Source: Myxococcales bacterium
GTDB lineage: Bacteria > Myxococcota_A > Polyangia > Polyangiales > Ga0077539
DNA: 50,306 bases
Direction: 5' to 3'
NCBI GenBank assembly: GCA_030652255.1
Contig: JAUSAZ010000124.1
Location: 1 to 50,306 of the forward strand
Position 1 is the stretch's first letter. Each line of letters opens with the position of its first letter. This document shows positions 40,568-49,206 of this stretch, piece after piece. Below the pieces are notes generated by a model, which did no database searches, was not told the DNA's origin, and saw only the letters and a list, made by a program, of their open reading frames with translations. A program made the position numbers and the translations under genes.

Positions 40568-41677
40568 ATGACGACGATCCAGGTGGCGACGCGCAAGGGG
40601 CTCTTCACGGTGGCGCGCGGCGAGGGCGGCCGGTGGGCCGTCGCGGCGAGGGCCTTCGTGGGCGACGGGGTGACGGCGGTGCTGCACGACCCGCGCGACG
40701 GGGCGCTCTACGCAGGCCTCGGGCTCGGGCACTGGGGCGTGAAGCTGCGACGCTCGCGCGACAACGGCGCCACCTGGGTCGACCTCCCGGCGCCGGCCTT
40801 CCCGAAGCCCGACGACCCGAGCGAGGAGACCACGGCGGACGGCAAGCCGTGGCCGTGGCGGGTCGATCAGGTCTGGGTGCTGGAGGCCGGGCATGCGAGC
40901 GAGCCCGGGGTGCTCTGGTGCGGAACGGTCGGCGGCGGGCTCTTCCGCTCCGCCGACCACGGGGAGAGCTGGTCCCTGGTGCGCGGCCTGTGGGATCACC
41001 CCTCGCGGCGCATGTGGTCCGGCGGCGGGGCCGATCGGCCGGCCATCCACTCCATCTGCGTGCACCCGGAGGACGGGCGCGACGTGGTGGTGGGCGTGTC
41101 GTGCGGCGGCGCGTGGCGCACCCGCGACGGCGGCGAGACCTGGACGATCGCGAGCGAAGGAATGCGCGCGGAGTACCTGCCGGAGTCCCAGGCGTTCGAC
41201 CCGGTGGCGCAGGACCCGCATCGCATCGCGCAGTGCCGCGCGAATCCCGAGCGGCTCTGGTGCCAGCACCACAACGGGGTGTTCATCAGCGACGACCGCG
41301 GCGGGCGGTGGCGCGAGCTGACGGAGGTGCCGCCGGCGGTGTTCGGCTTCGCGGTGGCGTCGCACCCGCACGACCCCGACGTGGCCTGGCTGGTCCCGGC
41401 CGTGAAGGACGAGGAGCGCGTGCCCGTCGATGGCGCCGTGGTGGTGACGCGCACCAGCGACGGGGGCAAGAGCTACACCGTGGCGCGCGAGGGCCTGCCG
41501 CAGACGAACGCCTACGACATCGCCCTGCGCCACGCCCTCGACGTCGACGCCGCGGGCGAGCTCCTGGCCTTCGGGAGCACCACCGGCGGCCTCTGGGTGA
41601 GCGACGACGGCGGCGCTCGCTGGCAGGCCATCGACGCCCGGCTGCCGCCAGTGTACGCGGTGCGCGTGGTGGGCTGA
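40568..41677 (+). CDS. BNR/WD40-type beta-propeller protein
   Basis: 369 aa. At least four Asp-box-like motifs (SRDNGATW, SADHGESW, TRDGGETW, SDDRGGRW, TSDGGKSY, SDDGGARW) mark a sialidase-type propeller of six or so blades. No signal peptide, so it is cytoplasmic, unlike secreted sialidases; the sialidase catalytic Arg triad is not evident. Probable non-catalytic scaffold. Coupled to the MoaD-like gene by a 7-bp gap. I recall this pairing in other bacteria, which points to a shared role in sulfur transfer or protein modification; that role is inferred. Confidence 0.85.
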   Translation: MTTIQVATRKGLFTVARGEGGRWAVAARAFVGDGVTAVLHDPRDGALYAGLGLGHWGVKLRRSRDNGATWVDLPAPAFPKPDDPSEETTADGKPWPWRVDQVWVLEAGHASEPGVLWCGTVGGGLFRSADHGESWSLVRGLWDHPSRRMWSGGGADRPAIHSICVHPEDGRDVVVGVSCGGAWRTRDGGETWTIASEGMRAEYLPESQAFDPVAQDPHRIAQCRANPERLWCQHHNGVFISDDRGGRWRELTEVPPAVFGFAVASHPHDPDVAWLVPAVKDEERVPVDGAVVVTRTSDGGKSYTVAREGLPQTNAYDIALRHALDVDAAGELLAFGSTTGGLWVSDDGGARWQAIDARLPPVYAVRVVG

Positions 41678-41701
41678 TCGCGCTACCCTTCGGCGCCCCC
41701 C

Positions 41702-43267
41702 ATGGACGCCCCGCCCCCGCTGCTGCGCTGCATCGCCCTCGCCCTGCTCGCGGGCTGCGCCGCCGCCCCGACGCCCGCTTCGCCCGACGCGTCCGCCGTC
41801 GACGATGTCCGCGTCATCCCCGACATCCCGGTCTCCATCGACATCCCGGCTTCTCGGGACATCCCGGTCACTCCCGATATCCCCGTTTCAATCGATATCC
41901 CCGTTTCAATCGATATCCCGGTCACTCCCGATATCCCGGTTTCAACCGCCATCCCCCGGCCGCGCGATGTCCCCAGGGTGGACGTCCCTGCTGCCCCGCC
42001 GGACGTCCCGGTCGCCCCGACGGTGGCCACCGGCCGCAACCCCGTGCTCGCGGGCGACCACCCCGACCCTGCGGTGCTGCGCGTCGAGCAGCCCGGCGGC
42101 GGCGTCGCCTACTACCTCGTCGCCACCGTCGACCAGGGGGACTTCCCCATCTACCGCTCCGTCGACCTGATCCATTGGACGCGCCTCCCGCGCGCGGCCT
42201 TCCAGCGGCCCCACACGCCCGGCGGCTCCATCGATATCAACGGACATCACTATTGCCACCTGTGGGCGCCGCAGCTCGTGGCGGTGCGCCCCGGGGCCTT
42301 CATGCTGGCCTTCACCGCCAGCCGCTACGACCGCGCGCAGCGGCCGTGTCCGCCCTACGGCGAGGACGGCGGGCTCTACCTCGCGTCGTCGGCCAGCGTC
42401 GAGGGGCCCTACGCCGTCGCCGCGCACCCCTGGGAGCCGCTCCCGGCGGGGGGACAGGTCAGCACCTGCGCCCTGCGCGACTCCCTCCCCCGCAGCCTCG
42501 ACCGCGTGTCGGGCGACTGCCAGGGAACCTTCTGTCATCACATCATCCGCCTCGACGGCGACGTCTTCCGCGACCCCCTCGACGGCCGCTGGTGGCTCTC
42601 GTACTCGTGGTTCACCAACACCCCGCCGCGGGTCGACTGGGAGCGATCCAACCACGGCGAGCACAGCTCCCTGGTGGAGCTCGACGCCGCCGACCCGTGG
42701 GCCGTGCGCTGCAGCGCGAGCGCGCCGCAGGTCTTCGTGGCCAACCCCCACGACACGGCGACCGAGGCCCGGCTGCGCGGGGCCTGCGCGCGCTGCGGCG
42801 AACGGCTGTCGTTCACGCGCGGCCGTCAGGGCGAGTCGATGGTGCGCGACGGCCGCTCGTGGGGCGTCGCCGAGGGGCCGTCGCTCTTCCGCCGCGGGCG
42901 CTACGTGTACGCCCTCTACTCGGGCAGCGCCTGGGACTCGGCGTACTACCACGTGGCCTGGTCGGCGGCGCCCACGGTGCAGGGGCTCGCGTACGACAAC
43001 CCGCGGCGCCTGGTGGGCCGGCTGATCGTGCCGGGGGGAGGGATGTCCTTCGGCCACGGCAGCCCGGTGCTGGGACCCGACGGGCGGAGCTGGTTCTATG
43101 TGCACCACCGGCTGCGAGCGGAGGCGTGCCGCGCGGCCAACGACTGCGCCCGCGACGTGTGGGTCACGCCGATGACCTTCGACGACCGCGGCGACGGCAA
43201 CGGCGCCGTGCACCTCCGCGCGCGCTTCCCCGCGGAGGACACCACGGTCACCGTGCCGCTGCGCTGA
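41702..43267 (+). CDS. Glycoside hydrolase family 43-like lipoprotein
   Basis: 521 aa. Lipobox LLAGC, then a linker of DIPVSI/DIPVTP repeats to about residue 90. The catalytic domain resembles five-bladed GH43/GH117-like propellers: GDHPDPAVL holds the general-base Asp and VAEGPSLFRRG the general-acid Glu, with FYVHHR near the end. Would cleave arabinan, xylan or a similar glycan at the cell surface. The Cys-rich insert (CARCGERLSFTRG) is unusual. Stands alone; the preceding gene runs the same way. Confidence 0.87.
   Translation: MDAPPPLLRCIALALLAGCAAAPTPASPDASAVDDVRVIPDIPVSIDIPASRDIPVTPDIPVSIDIPVSIDIPVTPDIPVSTAIPRPRDVPRVDVPAAPPDVPVAPTVATGRNPVLAGDHPDPAVLRVEQPGGGVAYYLVATVDQGDFPIYRSVDLIHWTRLPRAAFQRPHTPGGSIDINGHHYCHLWAPQLVAVRPGAFMLAFTASRYDRAQRPCPPYGEDGGLYLASSASVEGPYAVAAHPWEPLPAGGQVSTCALRDSLPRSLDRVSGDCQGTFCHHIIRLDGDVFRDPLDGRWWLSYSWFTNTPPRVDWERSNHGEHSSLVELDAADPWAVRCSASAPQVFVANPHDTATEARLRGACARCGERLSFTRGRQGESMVRDGRSWGVAEGPSLFRRGRYVYALYSGSAWDSAYYHVAWSAAPTVQGLAYDNPRRLVGRLIVPGGGMSFGHGSPVLGPDGRSWFYVHHRLRAEACRAANDCARDVWVTPMTFDDRGDGNGAVHLRARFPAEDTTVTVPLR
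41860..41945 (+). repeat. 18-bp tandem repeat encoding DIPVSI units
   Basis: ATCGATATCCCCGTTTCA occurs twice in tandem, flanked by variants such as CCCGATATCCCGGTTTCA. Each unit encodes six residues of the lipoprotein linker. The repeat is much less GC-rich than the rest of the gene. Confidence 0.85.
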
Positions 43268-43270
43268 GCT

Positions 43271-43330
43271 GAGGAGCACCCGCTCACGCCTGCGACCACC
43301 GGCCTCGCCCTTCGAGGGGAGCACCCGGCC
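43271..43330 (+). repeat. 45-bp dispersed repeat, pair of units
   Basis: GAGCACCC at 43274 and 43319, 45 bp apart, with the same intervening sequence type as in the 18251-18649 arrays (CGCCTGCGACCACCGGCCTC). It lies just after the GH43-like gene and before the CCCTTGCGA-type inverted pair. Confidence 0.8.
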
Positions 43331-43390
43331 GCTGTCCACGCGATGTGTCTCCGCGCCCGCTGGGGCACCGCTGCGGCAGCGTCGGAGGCA

Positions 43391-43560
43391 AGAAGAACCA
43401 CAAGGGTCGCAAGGGTCGCAAGGGGGAGTTCCGCTGGCGAATCGGGTTCGCGAGAGGATAGAGGAGCAAAACAGGACTCCGACACGCGCTGGTCGGTTGG
43501 AGCGCCTGCCCGCCCAGCCCGTTGCTCCCTTGCGACCCTTGTGACCCTTGCGGTTCTTCT
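43391..43560. repeat. Inverted pair of CCCTTGCGA-type repeats
   Basis: The left arm 43391-43425 is the reverse complement of the 34-bp right arm at 43527-43560 with small differences; the spacer is about 100 bp. The right arm is also directly repeated at 35-70. The 322-bp gap between the GH43-like gene and the next gene is filled by this and by the 45-bp pair; no gene is supported there. Confidence 0.8.
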
Positions 43561-43589
43561 CTCCTGACAACCCGTGAGGATAGAGGGCG

Positions 43590-44792
43590 CTACGGCTCAC
43601 ACCGGAGCGGCGCCGTTGAGACGCTGCGATACTCACCCTCGAACGCGACGAGGGCGCCTCCGGGGGTCGACACGATCCGCGTGAAGCGCCGCATCCACCG
43701 AGGATTGCGGGAACGCCCGACCTCGATCGCCTCGCCCCGCGTCACTCCGTCACGGTCCAACACTGCCACCACGACGCGCGGCTGCGTCTCTCCGACGACG
43801 GCGCTCACCAACACGTCACCCGCTGCGCTCGTCGCCGAGAGACCAGCGGAATAGCCGTCGAGCGCCGTGATCGTCCGGGCCGGGGCGAGGGGTCTCCCGT
43901 CGGCGTCGAGGCGACGGGCGGACAGCGACGCCCACCCCGACTCCCAGATCGCGAGCAATCCGTCCCCCGCCTGCACCACTGCCGCCTGAGGCGCCGACAC
44001 GACGTGCTCATCGAGCGTCATCGCCTCGTCGGTGCGGGCCGCGCCGTCCTCGTCGTAGCGCCGCAGGTGCAGCTGCCCCGCGTCGGTCCACGTCATCACG
44101 AACGATCGGTCGGGCAGCGCGATGCGCTGAAACGGGACGGGCATCGGAGGCAATCCGAGGTCACGCGCCGCGACCTGTGCCCCCAACGGGTCGAGCCGGA
44201 CGAGCGACACGCCCCACGGCGCCGCGCCCCGCTCCGCCACGCAGGTAAAGCCCGCCCGATGGGCGCGAAGATGACGAGGCCCCGCGAGCGGGAGCCCGAG
44301 GACGACGGGCACGAACTCAGGGACGCCGCGCCTGCCGAGGTCGACGAACGCGGGACCGCCCGGTAGCGGGTCGACACTCCAGATGAGGGCGGCACGTCGG
44401 GCGAGGGCATCGTCGATCGCGAGCGAGTCGTAGTCGAAGAGCCAACCCTCGGAGTCCGCTCGCACCGGCCACGTCCCAGAGAGGCCATCCGAGAGAGCCA
44501 CTCCGGCCCCGTCGATTCTTCGGACAAACGCTCGCCACGCTTCAGATGAACCGCTCCCCCAGTCGCACACCGCAAACAGCCACGCACCATCACCGCTCGG
44601 CGCAAGGTCCCGCAGAGCGCACCCGGACCCGGGGAACGTCGAGCTCACGAGATGCGTCTCCCCGACCTGCCACCGACACGAGCGCACGCCGCCGTCGGTC
44701 GCGCCCGCTGATGTGTTCGCCGCGAGCTGAGCGCACCCCGCGAGCGCGAGAACCAGCGCGGCGGACCATAGGAGTGGGAGGTGAGTGGGCAC
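43590..44792 (-). CDS. Hypothetical lipoprotein
   Basis: 400 aa from the GTG at 44792, chosen because GGGAG lies 7 nt upstream and the signal peptide starts there (LLWSAALVLALAGC). The mature protein has a repeated pattern of about 40-50 residues (for example RIALPDRSFVMTWTDAGQLHLRRYDEDG and AAVVQAGDGLLAIWESG), suggesting a beta-propeller. No catalytic motif. GC is lower than in flanking genes, and repeats lie just past its 3' end. Likely secreted; no function can be named. Confidence 0.78.
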   Translation of the reverse strand: MPTHLPLLWSAALVLALAGCAQLAANTSAGATDGGVRSCRWQVGETHLVSSTFPGSGCALRDLAPSGDGAWLFAVCDWGSGSSEAWRAFVRRIDGAGVALSDGLSGTWPVRADSEGWLFDYDSLAIDDALARRAALIWSVDPLPGGPAFVDLGRRGVPEFVPVVLGLPLAGPRHLRAHRAGFTCVAERGAAPWGVSLVRLDPLGAQVAARDLGLPPMPVPFQRIALPDRSFVMTWTDAGQLHLRRYDEDGAARTDEAMTLDEHVVSAPQAAVVQAGDGLLAIWESGWASLSARRLDADGRPLAPARTITALDGYSAGLSATSAAGDVLVSAVVGETQPRVVVAVLDRDGVTRGEAIEVGRSRNPRWMRRFTRIVSTPGGALVAFEGEYRSVSTAPLRCEP

Positions 44793-44954
44793 GTCGCTTC
44801 TCCCTACGGCGGACGGACGGCGCAGGTCGCGCTGAATCGTGGGCGGACGTGCACCTTCACTTCGATCCGGGCGAGGCCCGGGATCGTCGGCGTGGGCGAT
44901 CGCGGGCGCGAGTGACGACGCCACCGGGGCGACGGCGCGAGCTAGGATGGAGCC

Positions 44955-45194
44955 ATGCGACACGCAGTTCATTTCGATGCCTTCGTCGGCGAGGATCGGA
45001 TGGTTCGTCTTCCCGTCGAGGTTCCGCCGGGGAGAGCGGAGATCATCGTGATCGTGGCGCCGACCGTACCGACCGCCCCTCGCGGCGGCATCTCCGGGCT
45101 CGTGGGTCTGCTTCGATCAGACGGCGCCGCACCGGACGATGAGGAGGTGGCGCGGATACTCGACGAAGCGCGAGAAGGGCGCGCCGGTCGATGA
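44955..45194 (+). CDS. Putative antitoxin of the PIN toxin pair
   Basis: 79 aa. The first 35 residues form a beta-rich segment (HAVHFDAFVGEDRMVRLPVE, then IIVIVAPTVP), and the C-terminal half is acidic helix (DDEEVARILDEAREGR). No family assigned with certainty; the AF2212/DUF104-like small antitoxins have a similar layout. It overlaps the PIN gene start by 4 bp (ATGA), the typical antitoxin position. Ribosome site GGATGGAG just upstream. Confidence 0.72.
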   Translation: MRHAVHFDAFVGEDRMVRLPVEVPPGRAEIIVIVAPTVPTAPRGGISGLVGLLRSDGAAPDDEEVARILDEAREGRAGR

Positions 45195-45607
45195 AGGTGC
45201 TCCTCGACACGAACATCGTCCTCGATCTCCTGCTCGATCGGCGGCCGTGGTCCGACACCCTGGCCCCGCTCGTGGCGGCCACCGTCGACGGAAGGGTCGA
45301 GGCGTGGGTGGCTGGCACGTCGTTCACCAACGTGTTCTACGTCGCGCGCAAACTCGTCGGCATCGATCGCGCGCGAGCCATCACCAAAGCGTGCCTCGCG
45401 AGCTTTCAGGTGGCGCCCGTGGACGCGGCAGTCCTGCGTGGCGCGATGTCGCTCGAAGGCAGGGATTTCGAGGACGATGTGCAGATCGCCGCTGCGCAAG
45501 CCGCAGGGTTGGACGGTGTTCTCACGCGCGACCCGAAGGGCTTCTCCGCGGGTGTCGTGTTGGTGTGGAGTCCAGAGTCGTTCGCAATCGCTGTCGGCGC
45601 GCCGTAG
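45191..45607 (+). CDS. PIN-domain toxin (VapC-like)
   Basis: 138 aa. PIN active-site acids: D6 in LLDTNIVLDLLLDR, D95/D96 in FEDDVQIAAA, and D114 in LTRDPKGF. An RNase toxin partner of the upstream small gene. Codon use is less GC-biased than in surrounding genes, the second such pair in the window. No transposase or integrase nearby. Confidence 0.9.
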   Translation: MKVLLDTNIVLDLLLDRRPWSDTLAPLVAATVDGRVEAWVAGTSFTNVFYVARKLVGIDRARAITKACLASFQVAPVDAAVLRGAMSLEGRDFEDDVQIAAAQAAGLDGVLTRDPKGFSAGVVLVWSPESFAIAVGAP

Positions 45608-45631
45608 CGACCAGAACCGCAGCGCTGAACC

Positions 45632-47230
45632 CTATCGGGTAGCGGCCGCACCCGGCGCGGCGAAGGCGCAGCGCCGCGCGTGCTCCACGATCGACACCCC
45701 CGTCGGCGGGACCTCCTGGAAGCTCCATCGCCCCGCACCCGCGGGCCCCACCGCCGGGTCGGCCTCGCGCTTCAGCACCCGGTGCCCATCCACCCGCAGC
45801 ACGTCGCCCACCAGCACCCCCGCGAGCGCGCCGCCACCGGGCGCGGCCAGCTCCCTCGGCAGCCACAGCTCGTAGCCCGCCGGCCCGTCGCCCGCGCAGG
45901 TCACCGTCAGCCGCGCCGACGTGAGCTGCGCGTCCCGCACCTCGCAGAACTGCTCCGCCTCGGGGTGCACCCCCGCCGCGGCCTCCACCCGGCGGTGCAG
46001 CTCGGGCTGCGTCGCCTGGCCGTCGAGCAGGTACACCGAGCCCGAGAGCGCCTCGGTGCGCCGACGCCACTCGCCAGGACAGGTCTCCAGGGGATCGTCG
46101 CTCCAGGCCCCGTCGTAGCAGCCGTAGGTCGCCGAGCGGCTGACGCTGCGGGTGCGCCAGTCGCGGTCCCAGGTCCAGGCCATCGCGAGCCACTGTTGGG
46201 CGCGTGACGCCTGCCGCGCCTCCGCCGCCCGCCGCAGCCGCAGGCCCTCCGCCGCCCGCGCCGCGTCGAGCGCGCCCTGCCGCCGATCGTTGGCGCGCGC
46301 CACGCCCGTGAGGCAGGGCTCGGCCAGGGTCGTGTAGTCGAAGGGATCCGTCGGCGGCGCGGCGCCCGCCATCAGGGCCTCCAGCGCCCGCAGCGTCTCC
46401 CGCGTGCGAGCGACGCCCGCGTGCCCCGCAGGCGCTGCGCCCGGCGCCCCCGCGTCATCGACCGCCGCGTGGACAGGTGCGCCCGCGTCCACCGCCGCGG
46501 TCGGCGTGGCCGCGAGCAGAGCGCCCGCGTCGGGCACGGTGGGCGCGGCGGTGGCCTCGCGCGTCGAGGGCTCACGCTGAGGCCGGGCGATCGCCCGATC
46601 GAGGGCCAGCACCGACACCGCAGCGACGAGGCCGATCACCACGCCCGTCACGATGCCCCGCGACGAACCCGTAGACGCGGCAGGCGGAGGCACCACCGCG
46701 GCAGGCGACGGCGTAGGCGAGACCCGCGGGGCCGGCTTCGGCGCAACCGCGGGGGCCGTGACCGCAGGGGCCGTGACCGCAGGGGCCGCGACCGCGGGCG
46801 CCGTGACCGCGGGCGCCGTGACGGCGGGCGATGCGGGAACCGCCGGGGCCGTGGCCGCGGGCGGCGCGGGAACTGCCGGGGTCTCCATCAAGAGCACCGC
46901 GGGGGCGTCGGTCGTGGGAGGGCGCGGCGGCAGGGTGGTGCCTCGCAGGGGACCGTCGGCGTTCGACGGGCGGCGCGCAGGCACGGGCGGCGCGGACATG
47001 GCGCGGAGCGCGGGCTCCAGGGCCACCGTGGCGTCCTCGCTGCCGTCCTTGGGGAAGAGGTCCTGGAGGGCCCTGGCGTGGGAGGCGGGCGTCCACTCGA
47101 CCTCGCCCGCGGCGCTCACCAGGTCGTCGGCGAGCAGCTTGCCGCGCGTCGTGTACTGCCGCAGCTCCGCGAGGCCGTAGGGCCCGAGGGTGATCCCGTC
47201 CCGCAACACCCACCACTGACCATCGTCCAT
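45632..47230 (-). CDS. GYF-domain membrane protein with Ala/Pro/Thr repeats
   Basis: 532 aa. N-terminal GYF_2-type domain (WWVLRDGITLGPYGLAELR, GKLLADDLV) at 5-60. A Pro-rich linker at about 78-190 includes a run of AVTAP units. One membrane segment at about 192-210. The rest is extracytoplasmic with Cys residues and short helical and strand-rich parts. Such GYF_2 proteins are frequent in Myxococcota; the domain may bind Pro-rich peptides. The periplasmic C-terminal part has no family I can name. Its start faces the next gene with a 60-bp gap. Confidence 0.82.
   Translation of the reverse strand: MDDGQWWVLRDGITLGPYGLAELRQYTTRGKLLADDLVSAAGEVEWTPASHARALQDLFPKDGSEDATVALEPALRAMSAPPVPARRPSNADGPLRGTTLPPRPPTTDAPAVLLMETPAVPAPPAATAPAVPASPAVTAPAVTAPAVAAPAVTAPAVTAPAVAPKPAPRVSPTPSPAAVVPPPAASTGSSRGIVTGVVIGLVAAVSVLALDRAIARPQREPSTREATAAPTVPDAGALLAATPTAAVDAGAPVHAAVDDAGAPGAAPAGHAGVARTRETLRALEALMAGAAPPTDPFDYTTLAEPCLTGVARANDRRQGALDAARAAEGLRLRRAAEARQASRAQQWLAMAWTWDRDWRTRSVSRSATYGCYDGAWSDDPLETCPGEWRRRTEALSGSVYLLDGQATQPELHRRVEAAAGVHPEAEQFCEVRDAQLTSARLTVTCAGDGPAGYELWLPRELAAPGGGALAGVLVGDVLRVDGHRVLKREADPAVGPAGAGRWSFQEVPPTGVSIVEHARRCAFAAPGAAATR
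46750..46832 (-). repeat. 15-bp tandem repeat encoding AVTAP units
   Basis: Units of the type GGGGCCGTGACCGCA recur every 15 bp, five to six copies, in frame with the GYF protein linker. Low complexity of this kind expands by slippage. Confidence 0.8.
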
Positions 47231-47290
47231 CGTCTGGGGTCTCCCTCGCGCCGGTCGCGACGCCGACCCTCATACGCTACCGTGGCGTCC

Positions 47291-49174
47291 ATGACGAAAC
47301 GTGTGGAGCGCGCGGCCCCGGCTCGCGGGGGTTGGATGTGGCTGCTCGCGCTCGGCGGCGCCGCAGCGCTCACGGGCTGTCCCACCCGCGGCGGGATGAC
47401 CCCCGACGAGGACGCGGAGGTGCCCGCGGGCGACGAGGGCACCACCGACGACGTCGCGACGCCCACGGACCTCGGAACCACCGACGACGCCGCGACCACC
47501 GACGACGTCACCGTCGACGACCTCGGTCCGGCGACCGACACCCCCGTGACCAACACCGACACCGGCGGTGGTCCCATCGACGGCGGACCGGGCCCCGACG
47601 ACGCCGGACCGGACCCCGACGACACCGGGCCTGGGCCCACCGACACCGGCCCGGCGGACTCCGGCCCGACGGGGCCCGCGTGCCCGCCCGTCACCGCGCC
47701 CACGCGCACCGACCCGTGCCCCGGCAACCCGAGCTGCGGGCTGCCGTCGCGGGGCGTGCTCACCGTCACCGGCGCCACCGCGGCGTACACCGAGCTCCAG
47801 GTGCGCGTGGTGCTTCCCCCCGCGGTGCGCACGGCCATCGGGCCGGGCTGCGACCGGATGGTGTTCCGCACGGCGGCGGGCGCGTGGGCGCCGCACTTCG
47901 TGACCGACTGCGCCGCGGGCGTGGCCTGGGTGCGCGTGCCCTCGCTGGTGTCCGGCGCCAGCGCCACGCTCAGCGTGCACTACGGCGGCGCCGCCGCGGT
48001 GGCCGCGGCCAACAGCTACGACGACACCTTCGACCGCGTGCCCATGCGCGCCCCCAACACCCTCGGCGCGTACACCTTCGACGAGGGCGCCGGCTCGCGC
48101 ACCTGCCCCGCGGTGGGCACCGTGCCCTTCGACGCGTACATCCTCCAGACGCCCTACGACGCGCCGCCGGTCGACGTCGCCACGCGCCCGTCGCTCTGGA
48201 GCAGCGCCGCGCCGCCCTCGCTGCTCAACCCCGCCGCGCGCTTCACGCGCAGCCAGCACTCGCTCAACTTCCCCAGCGTGCCGGTGCTCAAGGCCTCCGG
48301 GCTCTCGTCGCCCAACCGCGTGATCAACTGGCGCTCGGCCTCGTCGGCGCCCTTCAACACCGCGCGCGCGCAGCTCAGCGTCGGCGTGTGGGTCAACCCC
48401 GAGACGCCCTCCAACCACTTCGAGGACAACTTCCAGACGGTGGTGTGCTTCGGCATGCCCAACCTCACCGCGCGCGCCGCGCACTGGCGCCTGCCCGAGT
48501 CCGACCCGCGCATCATCAACAACGCCATCTTCAACCCGTGGGCGATCTTCTTCCGCGGCGACGGCGAGGACGACACGCTCTACCAGGGCAACTCCTGCGT
48601 CGAGCCGTGCACCGACGTGATGCAGTACGCGCACATCACCACCACGCAGCCGCTCTCGGGCGCGGCCTTCGCGCGCCGCTGGCACTTCCTGGCCTTCACC
48701 ATCGACACCACCGCCACGCCCCGCACCGTGCGCCGCAGCTACTACGACGGCGAGACCTACAGCTATCCCCAGCAGCTCGACCTCTTCCCGCCGGGCGGCC
48801 GCTACTGCCCCGCCAACCCCGCCGTGCCCGGCTCGCTGCCGCTGGTCGCGCCCTGCTACCCCGACGACCTCCCCGACGGCGGCGCGGGCACCCCGACGTG
48901 CTGGCAGGCGTGCTCCTACCTCTGCCCCGGCACCGTCGACGGCATGAACGCCCCCAACACCTGCGTGGCGCCCCCCGAGGCGGTGATCGCGTATCCCCCC
49001 GCGCCGGTGGTCATCGGCGCCGACCTCAACGACGGCGAGGCCCAGCTCGGCATCCACGGCACCGTCGACGACCTCTTCATCATCGGCCGCGCCATCAGCC
49101 CCGCGGAGATGACCGCCTACCGCGAGCGGCGGCAGTACTGCCCTGACACGCTCACCGCCACCGTCACCCCGTAG
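47291..49174 (+). CDS. DUF2341/LamG-type surface lipoprotein
   Basis: 627 aa. Lipobox ALTGC, then a long Asp/Thr/Gly/Pro linker (GPDPDDTGPGPTDTGP) to about residue 135. A DUF2341-like beta-sandwich (YTELQVRVVLPPAV, FVTDCAAGVAWVRVP, LSVHYGG) at about 155-240 is followed by a LamG/concanavalin-like domain (VGVWVNPETPSNH, WHFLAFTIDTT) ending in IHGTVDDLFIIGRAISPAEM. Both fold types bind carbohydrates or surfaces in other bacteria. Secreted. Faces the GYF gene with a 60-bp gap holding both promoters. Confidence 0.85.
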   Translation: MTKRVERAAPARGGWMWLLALGGAAALTGCPTRGGMTPDEDAEVPAGDEGTTDDVATPTDLGTTDDAATTDDVTVDDLGPATDTPVTNTDTGGGPIDGGPGPDDAGPDPDDTGPGPTDTGPADSGPTGPACPPVTAPTRTDPCPGNPSCGLPSRGVLTVTGATAAYTELQVRVVLPPAVRTAIGPGCDRMVFRTAAGAWAPHFVTDCAAGVAWVRVPSLVSGASATLSVHYGGAAAVAAANSYDDTFDRVPMRAPNTLGAYTFDEGAGSRTCPAVGTVPFDAYILQTPYDAPPVDVATRPSLWSSAAPPSLLNPAARFTRSQHSLNFPSVPVLKASGLSSPNRVINWRSASSAPFNTARAQLSVGVWVNPETPSNHFEDNFQTVVCFGMPNLTARAAHWRLPESDPRIINNAIFNPWAIFFRGDGEDDTLYQGNSCVEPCTDVMQYAHITTTQPLSGAAFARRWHFLAFTIDTTATPRTVRRSYYDGETYSYPQQLDLFPPGGRYCPANPAVPGSLPLVAPCYPDDLPDGGAGTPTCWQACSYLCPGTVDGMNAPNTCVAPPEAVIAYPPAPVVIGADLNDGEAQLGIHGTVDDLFIIGRAISPAEMTAYRERRQYCPDTLTATVTP

Positions 49175-49206
49175 GCGGCTCCGCAGCCGTGGCACCATCA
49201 GGCCCC

